A stretch of DNA of 64,000 bases from Flavobacterium sp. 20NA77.7 (GTDB lineage: Bacteria > Bacteroidota > Bacteroidia > Flavobacteriales > Flavobacteriaceae): contig NZ_CP133721.1 in assembly GCF_031326205.1 (NCBI RefSeq), positions 620,001 through 684,000 of the forward strand, given 5' to 3'. A model generated the notes under the pieces. That model worked only from the letters and a program-made list of their open reading frames with translations, was not told where the DNA came from and searched no databases. How positions within the stretch are numbered: the first letter of the stretch is position 1; the number at the start of each line of letters is the position of its first letter. The translations under genes and the position numbers were made by a program. This document shows, piece by piece, positions 9,436-18,356 of this stretch.

Positions 9436-11598
9436 TTAAAAAAATGAAGCAATTACTTCATATAAATGTTCGGGTTTAAAAGGCTTTGTAACTACATCAC
9501 TCATTCCAAATTCCAACAAGGTTTCTCTATTTTCATTTAAAGAAATTGCAGTCAAAGCAATTATAGGTGTATGTGCGTTAAAGGTTCTAATTTGTTCTGT
9601 TGCTTCTGTCCCATTTATACCTGGTAAATGAACATCCATTAAAACTAAATCATAATTATTTTTAGCTAATTCACTAATAGCTTCTTCTCCGTTGTCAATA
9701 ATGGTGCAAATCATGCCTTTGTTTTCTAGCATTTTTTGAGTTATCATTTGGTTTATCTTATTGTCTTCAACTAATAAAACACATTTTCCATTTAAATTTT
9801 CTAAAGATTTTACGTCGTTTGAAAGGAGCGCTTCGGAAGAACTAATTGCAGATTTTTCTAAAATTAAATCAAAACAAAACACACTTCCTTGGTTTACATC
9901 GCTTTCAAGTGTAATTTCGCTACCTAATAATTCAACTATTTTCTTTACAATAGATAATCCTAGTCCAGTTCCGCCATACGTTCTATTAATTTCCACGGAG
10001 CCTTGTGTGAAGCTATCAAAAATAGTGGCAATTTTTTCTTTTGGAATTCCTATTCCATTATCCTTGATAGTAAATGCTAATTTTATATTTTCATCTCGCT
10101 CTTCAATTTGCTTTATTGTTAACCATACATCTCCGTTTTTAGTAAATTTAATAGCATTATTAATTAAATTTATTAATATTTGAGAGAGTTTTGTGGGGTC
10201 TCCAATGTAATTAGTTAAACCATTTAACTGAATGTCAGTATGAAAATTTACGTTGTTTTTGATGATGAATTCATTAAATGATTGTTTAATATTGGTCACT
10301 AATTCATTCAAATTAAAATCAATTTTTTCTACTTGTACTACATCTGATTCTAATCGGTTAATTTCAAGAATATCGTTAATGAAATTCAATAAATAGCTTC
10401 CTGAAAACTCCAAAGATTTTAAATAATTTAATTGACTTGCTCTTGGTTTTTCTTGCAAGAGTAAGTAGGTTATGCCGTTTATAGCATTAAGAGGTGTTCG
10501 TAATTCATGACTAACGGTAGACAAAAATTCCGCTCTAGCTTTTGAAGCTTGTTCGGCTTTCTCTTTTTCTTTTGTAAGTTCTTTGTTTTTGTCTTCTAAG
10601 AGTTTGAATGTATTATTTCTAATTTTATTATTTTTATATAATGAAAAACTGAGCAAGGACAATATAGCAATTAGGGCAATGCTCAAAATACTAATTAATT
10701 TTGAAAATTTCATTGATTTGAGTTGGTCTTGTTTTTCATTTTCTAATTTTTCAACTAAATCAAGTTGGCTATCATATTCTTTTTTATTTAAAAGATAATT
10801 TTCATCAGTAGCGGAGTTGCTTTTTTCTTTTAAATCATTTATTTTTCTTAAATATTGATTTGCACTTTTAAAATCGCCGTTCTTTTCACTCAAAAGAATT
10901 AATTTTTTAAGAATTTTATTTTTGATTAAAAAATTAGGATTTTTTTCTGCTAGCTCATATGCATTTTGAAAGGCGGGGTAGGCTTTTTCGTCTTCATTTT
11001 GTAAGGTATAAATTTCTCCCAATTGAAAAAAAGCTTCCACTTTTGTGTTTTCAAATTCATTATTTTGAGAAACAATGGTGTTGAAAACAGTAATGGCTTC
11101 GTCAAATTTTTTATTTGCTTTAAGTACTAATCCTTTTTGTAGTTCAACTAATAAAAAGGCATCTGAAAGCGGTAAATTATTGTAAATTTCAAATGATTTA
11201 GTAAAATATAAATTAGCTAGTTTTTGATTGTTTTTTAGTAAATAACTTTTGCCAAGTGAAAAATACGTTTTGGCTAATTTTGAATTTGAAATATTTTTCG
11301 TTTGAAAATAATTGGTGCATCTAATAAAGTAAACTAAAGCTTCTTCAGGTTTATTATTTTCTAAATAAAGAGTTCCTAAAAAATAATAAGAATCTATTTT
11401 TTTACTTTCATTTTTTGTTTTCTTAGCAAAAGAAACGGCTTTACGAGCATACTTAATTGCATTGTCAATTTGAAATTGCTCTTCAGCACTATAATTAGCT
11501 AATTCTAAATAATAGTCAATACTATCTTGTGTAACTTTCTTTTCTTGCGAGTAGCAAAATAAGGTAAGTAAATAAATAAAAATAGCCAATTTTTTCAT
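9436..11598 (-). CDS. TPR-containing hybrid sensor histidine kinase/response regulator
   Basis: This 720-residue protein has a signal peptide (MKKLAIFIYLLTLFCYSQ) and a periplasmic tetratricopeptide-repeat region to about residue 260. A transmembrane helix follows near 298-320 and then a short coiled coil. The HisKA domain carries the H-box SHELRTPLNAI (His near 364), and the HATPase domain has NLINNAIKFT, DNGIGIP and GTGLGLSIVKK. The C-terminal receiver domain (about 604-718) has VEDN, the phospho-acceptor region LMDVHLPG (Asp near 654), ALTA and TKPF. It has no DNA-binding output and no adjacent partner regulator, so it is an orphan phosphorelay protein. The signal is unknown. Confidence 0.9.
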   Translation of the reverse strand: MKKLAIFIYLLTLFCYSQEKKVTQDSIDYYLELANYSAEEQFQIDNAIKYARKAVSFAKKTKNESKKIDSYYFLGTLYLENNKPEEALVYFIRCTNYFQTKNISNSKLAKTYFSLGKSYLLKNNQKLANLYFTKSFEIYNNLPLSDAFLLVELQKGLVLKANKKFDEAITVFNTIVSQNNEFENTKVEAFFQLGEIYTLQNEDEKAYPAFQNAYELAEKNPNFLIKNKILKKLILLSEKNGDFKSANQYLRKINDLKEKSNSATDENYLLNKKEYDSQLDLVEKLENEKQDQLKSMKFSKLISILSIALIAILSLLSFSLYKNNKIRNNTFKLLEDKNKELTKEKEKAEQASKARAEFLSTVSHELRTPLNAINGITYLLLQEKPRASQLNYLKSLEFSGSYLLNFINDILEINRLESDVVQVEKIDFNLNELVTNIKQSFNEFIIKNNVNFHTDIQLNGLTNYIGDPTKLSQILINLINNAIKFTKNGDVWLTIKQIEERDENIKLAFTIKDNGIGIPKEKIATIFDSFTQGSVEINRTYGGTGLGLSIVKKIVELLGSEITLESDVNQGSVFCFDLILEKSAISSSEALLSNDVKSLENLNGKCVLLVEDNKINQMITQKMLENKGMICTIIDNGEEAISELAKNNYDLVLMDVHLPGINGTEATEQIRTFNAHTPIIALTAISLNENRETLLEFGMSDVVTKPFKPEHLYEVIASFF

Positions 11599-11739
11599 AT
11601 GTAGATAATCATTTGTTTTTCATAGGTCATATGTTATCGCTTTATCTTCATTGGTGTTTGTTTGCAACAAACTACTTGTTAGTGGCGATTTCATAGGTCA
11701 ATTTGCCTGAAAACATTTAAAATAAAAATAAAAGTACAA
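11599..11739. other. intergenic region with small direct and inverted repeats
   Basis: This stretch lies upstream of the kinase gene and downstream of gap. TTCATAGGTCA occurs twice (11619-11629 and 11690-11700). Between them is a perfect 7-bp inverted repeat with a 3-base spacer (GTTTGTT, TGC, AACAAAC, 11656-11672). No T-run follows, so it is not an obvious terminator. It could be an operator or a remnant of a repeat element. Confidence 0.35.
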
Positions 11740-12750
11740 TTATTTTTTAGAAATAAAAATGATTAAATCAATTAGGCGAGAGGAATAGCCAATTTCATTG
11801 TCATACCAACCTACAATTTTAACTAAATTATCGATAACAGACGTAAGTTGCGCATCAAAAACACAGGAGTGTGTATTGCCAATAATATCTACAGAAACTA
11901 TAGGGTCTTCGGTATAGGCCATGATGCCTTTTAACGATGTTGTTGTCGCTTTTTTAAATGCTGCATTAATGGTTTCAATAGAGACTTCGTTTTTTACATG
12001 GCAGGTTATGTCTGTTAACGAACCGTCTGGTACAGGAACACGTATGCCACAGCCACCTATTTTACCTTCAAGATTGGGGAATATTTTGGTTAAAGCTTTA
12101 GCTGCTCCAGTTGTGGTAGGTACAATAGATTGTGCCGCGCCTCTTGCACGTCTTAAGTCTTTATGTGGCTGGTCATGTAAACTTTGGTCGGTGGTATAAG
12201 AATGAACAGTAGTAATATAGGCTTGTTTTATACCACATAATTCGTCAATAATTTTGAGCATAGGTGCAGCATTGTTCGTTGTGCAACTTGCATTAGAAAT
12301 AATACCTTCAGAACCATCTAAAATATGTTCGTTTACACCCAATACAACAGTTTTAATCACTTCATCTTCGGGGGGAGCTGATAAAATAACTTTTTTGGCT
12401 CCTGCCAAAATATGCTGCTGCGCTAATTCATACGTTTTAAATTTTCCTGTTGCCTCAATTACAATATCAACATGTAAAGTTTTCCAAGGTAAGTTTGAGA
12501 TATTTTTTTCGTGATAAAACGCAAATTTTTGATTTGAAATAAGTAGGTTTTGTTCGTCAAATGAAACATCATGAGACAAGACTCCATGTATGCTGTCATA
12601 TTTAACCAAATGACTCATTGTTTTTGTGTCAGCAATGTCGTTAATGGCAACAATTTCTATATTTGGATGATTCAGAAGTAATCTGAATAGATTTCTTCCA
12701 ATTCTTCCAAAACCATTAATGGCTACTTTTATTTTTGTTTCAGGTTTCAA
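11740..12750 (-). CDS. gap: glyceraldehyde-3-phosphate dehydrogenase, type I
   Basis: The protein is 336 residues and interconverts glyceraldehyde-3-phosphate and 1,3-bisphosphoglycerate with NAD(P). It shows the Rossmann motif INGFGRIGRN, an acidic residue in AINDIAD that favours NAD, the catalytic SNASCTTNN (Cys near 156), and TVHSYTTDQ followed by RRARGAAQSIVPTTTGAAK. The C-terminus holds VGWYDNEIGYS. The start is odd: no ATG precedes the Rossmann motif. A TTG at 12748-12750 lies inside an intergenic repeat, and the position where the family usually has its ATG (just before KVAINGFG) reads ATA (12730-12732). A stop codon lies directly upstream in frame, so TTG is the only conventional choice. 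Confidence 0.9.
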   Translation of the reverse strand: MKPETKIKVAINGFGRIGRNLFRLLLNHPNIEIVAINDIADTKTMSHLVKYDSIHGVLSHDVSFDEQNLLISNQKFAFYHEKNISNLPWKTLHVDIVIEATGKFKTYELAQQHILAGAKKVILSAPPEDEVIKTVVLGVNEHILDGSEGIISNASCTTNNAAPMLKIIDELCGIKQAYITTVHSYTTDQSLHDQPHKDLRRARGAAQSIVPTTTGAAKALTKIFPNLEGKIGGCGIRVPVPDGSLTDITCHVKNEVSIETINAAFKKATTTSLKGIMAYTEDPIVSVDIIGNTHSCVFDAQLTSVIDNLVKIVGWYDNEIGYSSRLIDLIIFISKK

Positions 12751-12867
12751 GTTTCAGATTTCAAGTTTAGCTGCGCTCCGTTTGGCTGCACCTCGGGTCA
12801 GGTTGAAAAGTTATAGTTTCCAAAATAAATTTGTTACTCACTAATTATTTTTTACTAATTACTAAAA
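12728..12867. repeat. short-period repetitive intergenic sequence between lipA and gap
   Basis: The junction holds direct copies of GTTTCAAGTTT/GTTTCAGATTT-like units at about 12738-12768. A relatively GC-rich segment follows (GCTGCGCTCCGTTTGGC, about 12770-12800) that is unlike the surrounding DNA. The repeat runs into the 5' end of gap and supplies its TTG start. The character resembles small interspersed elements of flavobacterial genomes; that is inference. Confidence 0.5.
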
Positions 12868-13734
12868 TTAATGAATATGTTTTTCAGCATGGTAAGAAGA
12901 ACGAACTAAAGCACCACTTTCTACATGTCTAAAACCTAATTTTTTACCTATTTCTTCATATTTTGCAAATTGTTCGGGAGTAATAAATTCTTTTACAGGT
13001 AAATGTTTTTTACTTGGTTGTAAATATTGACCAATAGTTACAATATCTACTTTAGCAGCGGATAAGTCATGTAAGGTTTCAATTACTTCTTCTTCGGTTT
13101 CACCTAAACCAAGCATAATACCTGATTTAGTTCTGTTAATCCCTTGGTCTTTTAAATAGCGTAATACGTCTAAACTTCTTTCATATTTCGCTTGAATACG
13201 GACTTCACGTGTCAATCGTTTTACCGTTTCCATATTGTGAGAAACTACTTCGGGAGCCACATCAATAATGCGATTTAGTATTTTTTCATTTCCTTGAAAA
13301 TCAGGAATTAATGTTTCCAAAGTAGTCGTTGGATTCATTCGTCTAATTGCTTTTACCGTTTCTGCCCAAATGATTGACCCCATGTCTTTTAAATCATCTC
13401 GGTCTACACTCGTTATTACAGCATGTTTAATGTTCATTATTTTTATAGAACGGGCTACTTTTTCAGGCTCTTCCCAATCAACTTCTTCGGGACGCCCAGT
13501 TTTTACACCACAAAAGCCACATGAACGGGTGCAAATATTTCCTAAAATCATAAAGGTTGCTGTGCCTTCTCCCCAACATTCACCCATATTTGGACAACTA
13601 CCAGATGTGCAAATTGTGTTTAGTTTATATTTGTCAACTAATCCTCTTAATTCGGTATATTTTTGACCCGTAGGTAATTTTACGCGCAACCATTTTGGTT
13701 TAGGCTGCGGAGGAAAAACATTTTCAGACGCCAT
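12868..13734 (-). CDS. lipA: lipoyl synthase
   Basis: This is a radical-SAM enzyme that inserts two sulfurs into octanoyl groups on E2/H-protein domains. Visible are the auxiliary-cluster motif [12 protein letters not shown], the radical-SAM motif CTRSCGFC, the SAM-binding VTSVDRDD, and the C-terminal RSSYHAEKH that supplies the serine ligand. I chose the ATG at 13734 ([10 protein letters not shown], 288 residues). The frame extends another 26 codons, but that extension reads through a terminator hairpin of the next gene upstream and has no family resemblance. No lipB or lipoate ligase gene is next to it. Confidence 0.92.
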   Translation of the reverse strand: MASENVFPPQPKPKWLRVKLPTGQKYTELRGLVDKYKLNTICTSGSCPNMGECWGEGTATFMILGNICTRSCGFCGVKTGRPEEVDWEEPEKVARSIKIMNIKHAVITSVDRDDLKDMGSIIWAETVKAIRRMNPTTTLETLIPDFQGNEKILNRIIDVAPEVVSHNMETVKRLTREVRIQAKYERSLDVLRYLKDQGINRTKSGIMLGLGETEEEVIETLHDLSAAKVDIVTIGQYLQPSKKHLPVKEFITPEQFAKYEEIGKKLGFRHVESGALVRSSYHAEKHIH

Positions 13735-13792
13735 ATTAAATAGTAATAATGAATGACAAAGATACAAAACGTTCAAAAAACAAATCATAAAA

Positions 13793-13822
13793 AAACCACA
13801 AAATGAATTCACTTTGTGGTTT
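13793..13822 (-). terminator. terminator after the TonB-like gene
   Basis: A 10-bp stem (AAACCACAAA paired with TTTGTGGTTT) lies just downstream of the TonB-like stop. On the minus strand it is followed by a run of seven T's. Its position inside the extended lipA frame supports the shorter lipA start. Confidence 0.75.
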
Positions 13823-13841
13823 ATAGTAAGTACTACTAAAT

Positions 13842-14657
13842 TTAGTCTTCTATTTCGGTTACCATTATTTTTATAGGTAGCATTTTTTCAGATCGAACAG
13901 CAATTCCATTTGATTTTCCAGGTTCCCATTTTTGTTTCATAGATTGTAAAACTCTAATGGCTTCTTTTTCTAATTTTTCATCGCCATTATTCAGCATTTT
14001 TATAGAAGAAATACTGCCGTCAGTTTCAATAATAAAAGATAATTCAATATACACATATTCTTTATTGAAATCGCTTGGAATTTTAAACTTTGAAGCCACA
14101 TATTCTCTGAATTTATTAATGCCACCAGGAAACGATGCGGACTCTGAAACAATATTCATACTGCCTCCTCCGCCATTTCCTCCACCAGATGTTCCACCTG
14201 AGCTTGTAGTTATTGTTGTAAATGGATTACCTTCAGTTCCGGGTTTTTTACCATTTTCACTGCCATTAGGATTGAATGGTTCCTTTCCTGGAATTTCTAC
14301 TGGCTTAGGGGTTACTATATCACTGATTCTTGGTGTGTCGTGAATATTTGGCCTTGTGTTTTTTTTAGTGTTTTTTTCTCCATGTTGCTTTTCTGTTTTA
14401 GGTTTCATTTTGCTAGGTTCCACAAATACTACTGATGGTTCTAATTTTGGACAGGCATGAATAATTGGTTCTTCATATTTAGTAGTCGAAAAAGAAACTA
14501 ATCCTAATCCTGTTGCAACTAAAACGACTGCTATGCATAATGCTTTAAGTGTAGTGCGATCATTTTCTTGTCTTAATTGATACGCTCCATAGGCTTTGTT
14601 TTTTCCTTCAAAAACAACTTCTAGCCAACTGTTTTTTTCTACGTTGAAATTTGACAT
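13842..14657 (-). CDS. energy transducer TonB-family protein
   Basis: This 271-residue protein has the cytoplasmic N-terminal segment typical of Bacteroidota TonB proteins ([19 protein letters not shown]). A single membrane helix spans residues 38-56, followed by a Pro/Lys/Gly-rich periplasmic linker (about 75-170, including a GGGNGGGG run) and a C-terminal TonB_C domain (about 180-267, [12 protein letters not shown] ... [11 protein letters not shown]). TonB proteins couple the ExbBD proton-motive force to outer-membrane receptors. No exbB or exbD is adjacent. It is probably transcribed alone, given the terminator right after it. Confidence 0.85.
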   Translation of the reverse strand: MSNFNVEKNSWLEVVFEGKNKAYGAYQLRQENDRTTLKALCIAVVLVATGLGLVSFSTTKYEEPIIHACPKLEPSVVFVEPSKMKPKTEKQHGEKNTKKNTRPNIHDTPRISDIVTPKPVEIPGKEPFNPNGSENGKKPGTEGNPFTTITTSSGGTSGGGNGGGGSMNIVSESASFPGGINKFREYVASKFKIPSDFNKEYVYIELSFIIETDGSISSIKMLNNGDEKLEKEAIRVLQSMKQKWEPGKSNGIAVRSEKMLPIKIMVTEIED

Positions 14658-14760
14658 AATAATATAGTTTAAGGTTAATGATTAAGAATAATACAATACC
14701 TTATGAAATTATCGTGCCAAAATGCAATAAAAAGTTAAATTTAATGTAAAAAATAAAAAT

Positions 14761-15327
14761 TTATTTTTTAGTATGGATGATTTCTGCTAATAATTTTTTA
14801 GCTCTCAGAAGTTTAATTTTGATGTTATTCAGTGGCTCATCAATATGATTTGCCATTTCTTGGTAACTCATTTCTTGGAAATATCTAAGTTGAATAACTT
14901 CTTGATAAGCAGGCTTTAATTCTTTAATGTGTTGCAGTAATTGAGATAGATTTTGCTCGGTAATGATTTTATCTTCAGCAGAAGGTGTTTCGTCTGCTAT
15001 AGCATATGCATATTGATCATTTGCCTCTGAATTATCAATAAAAAGTGATGTTTTCTTCTTTCTTAGTAAATCAATATGTACGTTTTTGGCAATAGCAATT
15101 AGCCATGTATTAAAACCAAAATCAGGATTATATGTTTGTATTTTGTCAAATGCTTTGGCAAACGTTTCTATAACAATATCCTCTGTATCGGTTTCGTTTT
15201 CAGTTCGTTTAAGCATATAGCCATAGACTTCATTCCAATAATGGTCTAACAAGAAGGTAAAGGCAACTTGATCGCCTTGTTTTGCTTTTTGAATAAAAGC
15301 GCTAATATGTTCTTGTTTTAATTCCAA
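14761..15327 (-). CDS. RNA polymerase sigma factor, ECF-like
   Basis: This 188-residue protein carries sigma-70 region 2 (about residues 20-85, including EDIVIETFAKAFDKI and FNTWLIAIAKNVHIDLLRK). Its region 4 helix-turn-helix lies at about 128-180 (LKPAYQEVIQLRYFQEMSYQ). The start is a TTG at 15327 within the last codons of the upstream glycosyltransferase (10-base overlap), so translation is probably coupled. No anti-sigma factor is adjacent. Target promoters cannot be inferred from the window. Confidence 0.85.
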   Translation of the reverse strand: MELKQEHISAFIQKAKQGDQVAFTFLLDHYWNEVYGYMLKRTENETDTEDIVIETFAKAFDKIQTYNPDFGFNTWLIAIAKNVHIDLLRKKKTSLFIDNSEANDQYAYAIADETPSAEDKIITEQNLSQLLQHIKELKPAYQEVIQLRYFQEMSYQEMANHIDEPLNNIKIKLLRAKKLLAEIIHTKK

Positions 15328-16427
15328 TTTGTTTTTTTTGAAAATAAACTTGCAATGGCAATTCGAATATGTGTAAATAAAACTATAAATTCAAATAGGG
15401 GATATCCAAAAACAATGTCTTTTTCTTTTAATTTTGAAGCACCATACCCAATTACAATCCAGTTAAAAATATACCTAAAACTCAACAAAATGGTTACTAC
15501 AATCCAATTGTATTGAAACGCAAGTAATACAATGGCTAAACATATAAAAAAGAACTGGGAGATGAAATGTGTGGCCAATTGAAATTGGTCAAATCCTTTA
15601 TAATATTTTGCAGATGTAATTTGATCTTTCTTTAACTGCAGCCAAGACGAATAACTTGTTCTGCTATCTGAATAGGTAAAACTAGTCGTGTTTATTGTTG
15701 TATTTTCTGCTGTTGAAGCTTGATTGATAAATAGGTCATCATCACCTGTTCTAATTTTCATGTGGTCCATGAATCCTCTTACATTGAAAAATTCACTTTT
15801 TTTATAGGCTAAATTTTTACCAATTCCTTTATATGGTTTATTTATTTTAGCCCATGAAAAATATTGAATAGCAGCTAAAGCGCCATCAAAACGAATTAAT
15901 TTATTTAAAAACGAACCTTTGATTTTATAATAGGAACTATAGCCTAATACAATTGTTTTTTTCACAGTAAAGTGTGCCGTCATATCTTCAATCCAATTTT
16001 CATTTTCGGGTCTGCAACTAGCATCTGTAAAAAGTAAATATTCGTATTTAGCGGCTTTAATTCCTAATGTTAAGGCATATTTTTTATTTCCCCAGAATGC
16101 TTCATTATTTTTAACTTTAACTAGTTTAATAAATGCATATTGTTTTTCATAAGCTTCTAATAGGTCTAGTGAATCATCACTTGAATCGTCATCAATCACA
16201 ACTAATTCAAAATGGGGGTAATTTTGAGAAAGTAAAATAGGCAGTAGTACTTTTAAATTTTCACATTCATTTTTTGCCCAAATAATAACTGACACAGGAA
16301 TTTTTTTAGGTGTGCCTGCTTGAGGTTTAGCAAATGCAAACCGACTAAAGACAAAGCCATAGTAACAAAATTGAATGCTAAAAAAAACTATAAATGCTAT
16401 AAAAAGTATGCTTAATATCGTTTCCAT
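15318..16427 (-). CDS. family 2 glycosyltransferase, membrane bound
   Basis: This 369-residue protein has an N-terminal membrane helix (about 3-27) and then a GT2 domain. Visible motifs are VSVIIWAKNECENLK, the nucleotide-sugar-binding VIDDDSSDDS, LLFTDASCRPEN (DxD-like) and RTGDDDLFI, a late acidic motif near residue 230. Two or three hydrophobic helices follow at the C-terminus. It probably transfers a sugar to a lipid or surface glycan at the inner membrane; the substrate is unknown. It overlaps the sigma factor gene. Confidence 0.85.
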   Translation of the reverse strand: METILSILFIAFIVFFSIQFCYYGFVFSRFAFAKPQAGTPKKIPVSVIIWAKNECENLKVLLPILLSQNYPHFELVVIDDDSSDDSLDLLEAYEKQYAFIKLVKVKNNEAFWGNKKYALTLGIKAAKYEYLLFTDASCRPENENWIEDMTAHFTVKKTIVLGYSSYYKIKGSFLNKLIRFDGALAAIQYFSWAKINKPYKGIGKNLAYKKSEFFNVRGFMDHMKIRTGDDDLFINQASTAENTTINTTSFTYSDSRTSYSSWLQLKKDQITSAKYYKGFDQFQLATHFISQFFFICLAIVLLAFQYNWIVVTILLSFRYIFNWIVIGYGASKLKEKDIVFGYPLFEFIVLFTHIRIAIASLFSKKTNWN

Positions 16428-16599
16428 ATTCCTTACTAAAAGTTGTGCAAAGGTACTTTAATTTTGCTAAGTTTCAAATGAAAAGTAAAATGTAAAAAGT
16501 TTCAGAGTTGCAAAGTTGACTTCTAAACTGATAATTTGTAATTCCCCGCATCCCCCACCAAACATTCAGACTTAAAGTTAAAGAGTTCAAGTTTCAAAA
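16428..16599. other. repetitive AT-rich intergenic region
   Basis: No gene is visible. The stretch contains several related AAAGT/GTTTCA units (for example AAAAGTAAAATGTAAAAAGT near 16480-16500 and TTCAAGTTTCAAAATT near 16587-16602) and a C-rich patch (CCCCGCATCCCCCACC near 16543-16558). It resembles the repetitive spacers next to gap and murB. Confidence 0.4.
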
Positions 16600-17613
16600 T
16601 TAAATCACATTAACTTCAGCTTCAATACTTATACCGAATTTTTCTTTTACAGTTTGTTGAATGTTCTGAGCAACCGCCCAAATTTCACTTCCAGTTGCAT
16701 GGCCATAATTTACTAAAACTAATGCTTGTTTAGCATGGATGCCAGCATCGCCAAATCGTTTACCTTTAAAGCCTGCTTGTTCAATTAACCATCCTGCAGG
16801 CACTTTAACTGTAGTTTCTGAAACAGGGTAGTGTGGAATAGTTGGATAATCTAATTTTGCTTTTTCATAAATTTCTATAGGAACTACTGGGTTTTTAAAG
16901 AAGCTTCCACTGTTGCCCAATTCTTTTGGATCAGGAAGTTTACTTTGTCTAATCGCAATTACAGCGTTACTAACGTCTTGTATAGTCGGATTTATAATGC
17001 CTGTTTTTTCTAATTCTAAATCAATAGCACCATAAGAAGTGTTTATTTTGTGATTTTTTTTAGTCAATTTAAATGTTACCGTTAAAATGATGTATTTGTT
17101 TTTTAAACGGCCTTTAAAAATACTTTCTCGATAACCAAAATTACAGTCTTCTTTAGTAAAAGTTACTGTTTTTTGAGTGGCAATTTCCATTGCTTCACAA
17201 GAAACAAACGTATCTTTTATTTCAACACCATACGCACCAATATTTTGAACAGGTGTAGCACCTACATTCCCCGGAATGAGAGATAAGTTTTCAATGCCTC
17301 CAAAATTACGTTCCATGCACCAAACGACAAATTCATGCCATACTTCACCTGCTTGTCCTTTTACCCAAACAAAATCATCATTTTCATCTATAACTTCAAT
17401 TCCTTTATTGTTGATATGTAGTACTAAAGCATCAATATCTTTGGTTAAGAGCATGTTGCTTCCACCAGCTAAAACAAATAATTTTTTCTGTTGATTTTCT
17501 TTTAAAATAGTAGCCAAATCAGCTTCATTTTGAATGGCTACAAATTCTTTTGCTGAGGCTTCAATGCCAAAAGTATTATACTTTTTTAAGGATTGATTTT
17601 GTATGATGTTCAT
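16600..17613 (-). CDS. murB: UDP-N-acetylmuramate dehydrogenase
   Basis: This 337-residue flavoenzyme reduces UDP-GlcNAc-enolpyruvate to UDP-MurNAc, the second committed step of peptidoglycan synthesis. FAD-binding motifs are visible (LAGGSNMLL, SLIPGNVGATPVQNIGAYG), as is the substrate region YRESIFK. GNSGSFFKNPVV carries the proton-donating Ser, and the C-terminal domain contains AGWLIEQAGFKGKR. The length and the YRESIF loop fit the E. coli-like type I form. It follows the rhodanese-thioredoxin gene on the same strand, separated by a short tandem repeat. Confidence 0.93.
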   Translation of the reverse strand: MNIIQNQSLKKYNTFGIEASAKEFVAIQNEADLATILKENQQKKLFVLAGGSNMLLTKDIDALVLHINNKGIEVIDENDDFVWVKGQAGEVWHEFVVWCMERNFGGIENLSLIPGNVGATPVQNIGAYGVEIKDTFVSCEAMEIATQKTVTFTKEDCNFGYRESIFKGRLKNKYIILTVTFKLTKKNHKINTSYGAIDLELEKTGIINPTIQDVSNAVIAIRQSKLPDPKELGNSGSFFKNPVVPIEIYEKAKLDYPTIPHYPVSETTVKVPAGWLIEQAGFKGKRFGDAGIHAKQALVLVNYGHATGSEIWAVAQNIQQTVKEKFGISIEAEVNVI

Positions 17614-17622
17614 GGGTTTATT

Positions 17623-17651
17623 GTAAAAAGTAAAAAGTAAAAAGTAAAAAG
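17623..17651. repeat. tandem 7-bp repeat, four copies
   Basis: GTAAAAA is repeated four times plus one base in the 46-base spacer between murB and the rhodanese-thioredoxin gene. It lies directly upstream of the murB start, so copy-number change could alter spacing of any promoter or leader there. Confidence 0.85.
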
Positions 17652-17659
17652 AACTATTT

Positions 17660-18352
17660 TTAATTTATTTCTTTTCTCAAATCTTCTTCGCTTACAAATT
17701 CGTTTTTCTTAAAGGTTTCTTTGCCATTTTTGTAAACTAAAATAACAGGCAATCCTTGATAACCTAAGTCATTAAATAACGATTTGTTTTTGTCAGCATC
17801 TATACGATAAATAATAACTTTGTTTGCCAATTCAGTATTCATTTTTTCTAAATAAGGAGCCATTTTTTTGCATGGTGCACACCATTCTGCATAAAAATCA
17901 ACAACTACAATTTTATCAGAAATTAGTAATTTGGCATATTCTTCTTTAGTCATTCCTGTCCAAGCTGAATTTGTTTGAGGATTTGCTTTGCTCCATGCTA
18001 AATAGCCGCCATTTAATTCAATCACTTCTTTGAAACCTAATTCTTTAAGTTCAGAAGCTGCTCTTTTGCTTCTTCCGCCACTTAGGCAATAAACAAGAAC
18101 AGGTTTTGTTTTGTCTAATTCACCCACTAATGGACGCCAAGTTTCGCTTGACAAACTAATATTTTTAGCATTAGTTATGTGACCACCTTTAAATTCATCT
18201 TCCGTTCTTACATCAATAAGCTGTATTTCTGAATTTTTTTCTAATGTAGATTTAAATTCTGCTACGTCTACACTTTTAAAATTTTGACTATTGGTACAAC
18301 TTATAGATAATGTTACAACTACAGTTGCAATAATTGATTTTAAATTTTTCAT
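17660..18352 (-). CDS. rhodanese-thioredoxin fusion lipoprotein
   Basis: This 230-residue protein starts with a lipoprotein-like signal (Cys19 in LSISCTN). Residues of about 25-125 are a rhodanese domain (IQLIDVRTEDEF, catalytic loop VYCLSGGRSKRA). Residues of about 140-230 are a thioredoxin fold with the redox motif WCAPCKK and the cis-Pro loop GLPVILVY. The fusion suggests a periplasmic thiol or sulfane-sulfur handling protein whose partners are unknown. It is 4 bases downstream of recF and is probably co-transcribed with it. Individual domain assignments are secure; the joint role is inferred. Confidence 0.85.
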   Translation of the reverse strand: MKNLKSIIATVVVTLSISCTNSQNFKSVDVAEFKSTLEKNSEIQLIDVRTEDEFKGGHITNAKNISLSSETWRPLVGELDKTKPVLVYCLSGGRSKRAASELKELGFKEVIELNGGYLAWSKANPQTNSAWTGMTKEEYAKLLISDKIVVVDFYAEWCAPCKKMAPYLEKMNTELANKVIIYRIDADKNKSLFNDLGYQGLPVILVYKNGKETFKKNEFVSEEDLRKEIN

Positions 18353-18356
18353 CTTT

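Noticed and set aside
11656..11672. Terminator for gap
   Set aside because: The inverted repeat is short, has no T-run on the minus strand, and lies about 70 bases past the gap stop.
13735..13812. 26-codon N-terminal extension of lipA
   Set aside because: It reads through a terminator hairpin (13793-13822), is hydrophobic without family resemblance, and the ATG at 13734 gives the usual lipoyl synthase length.
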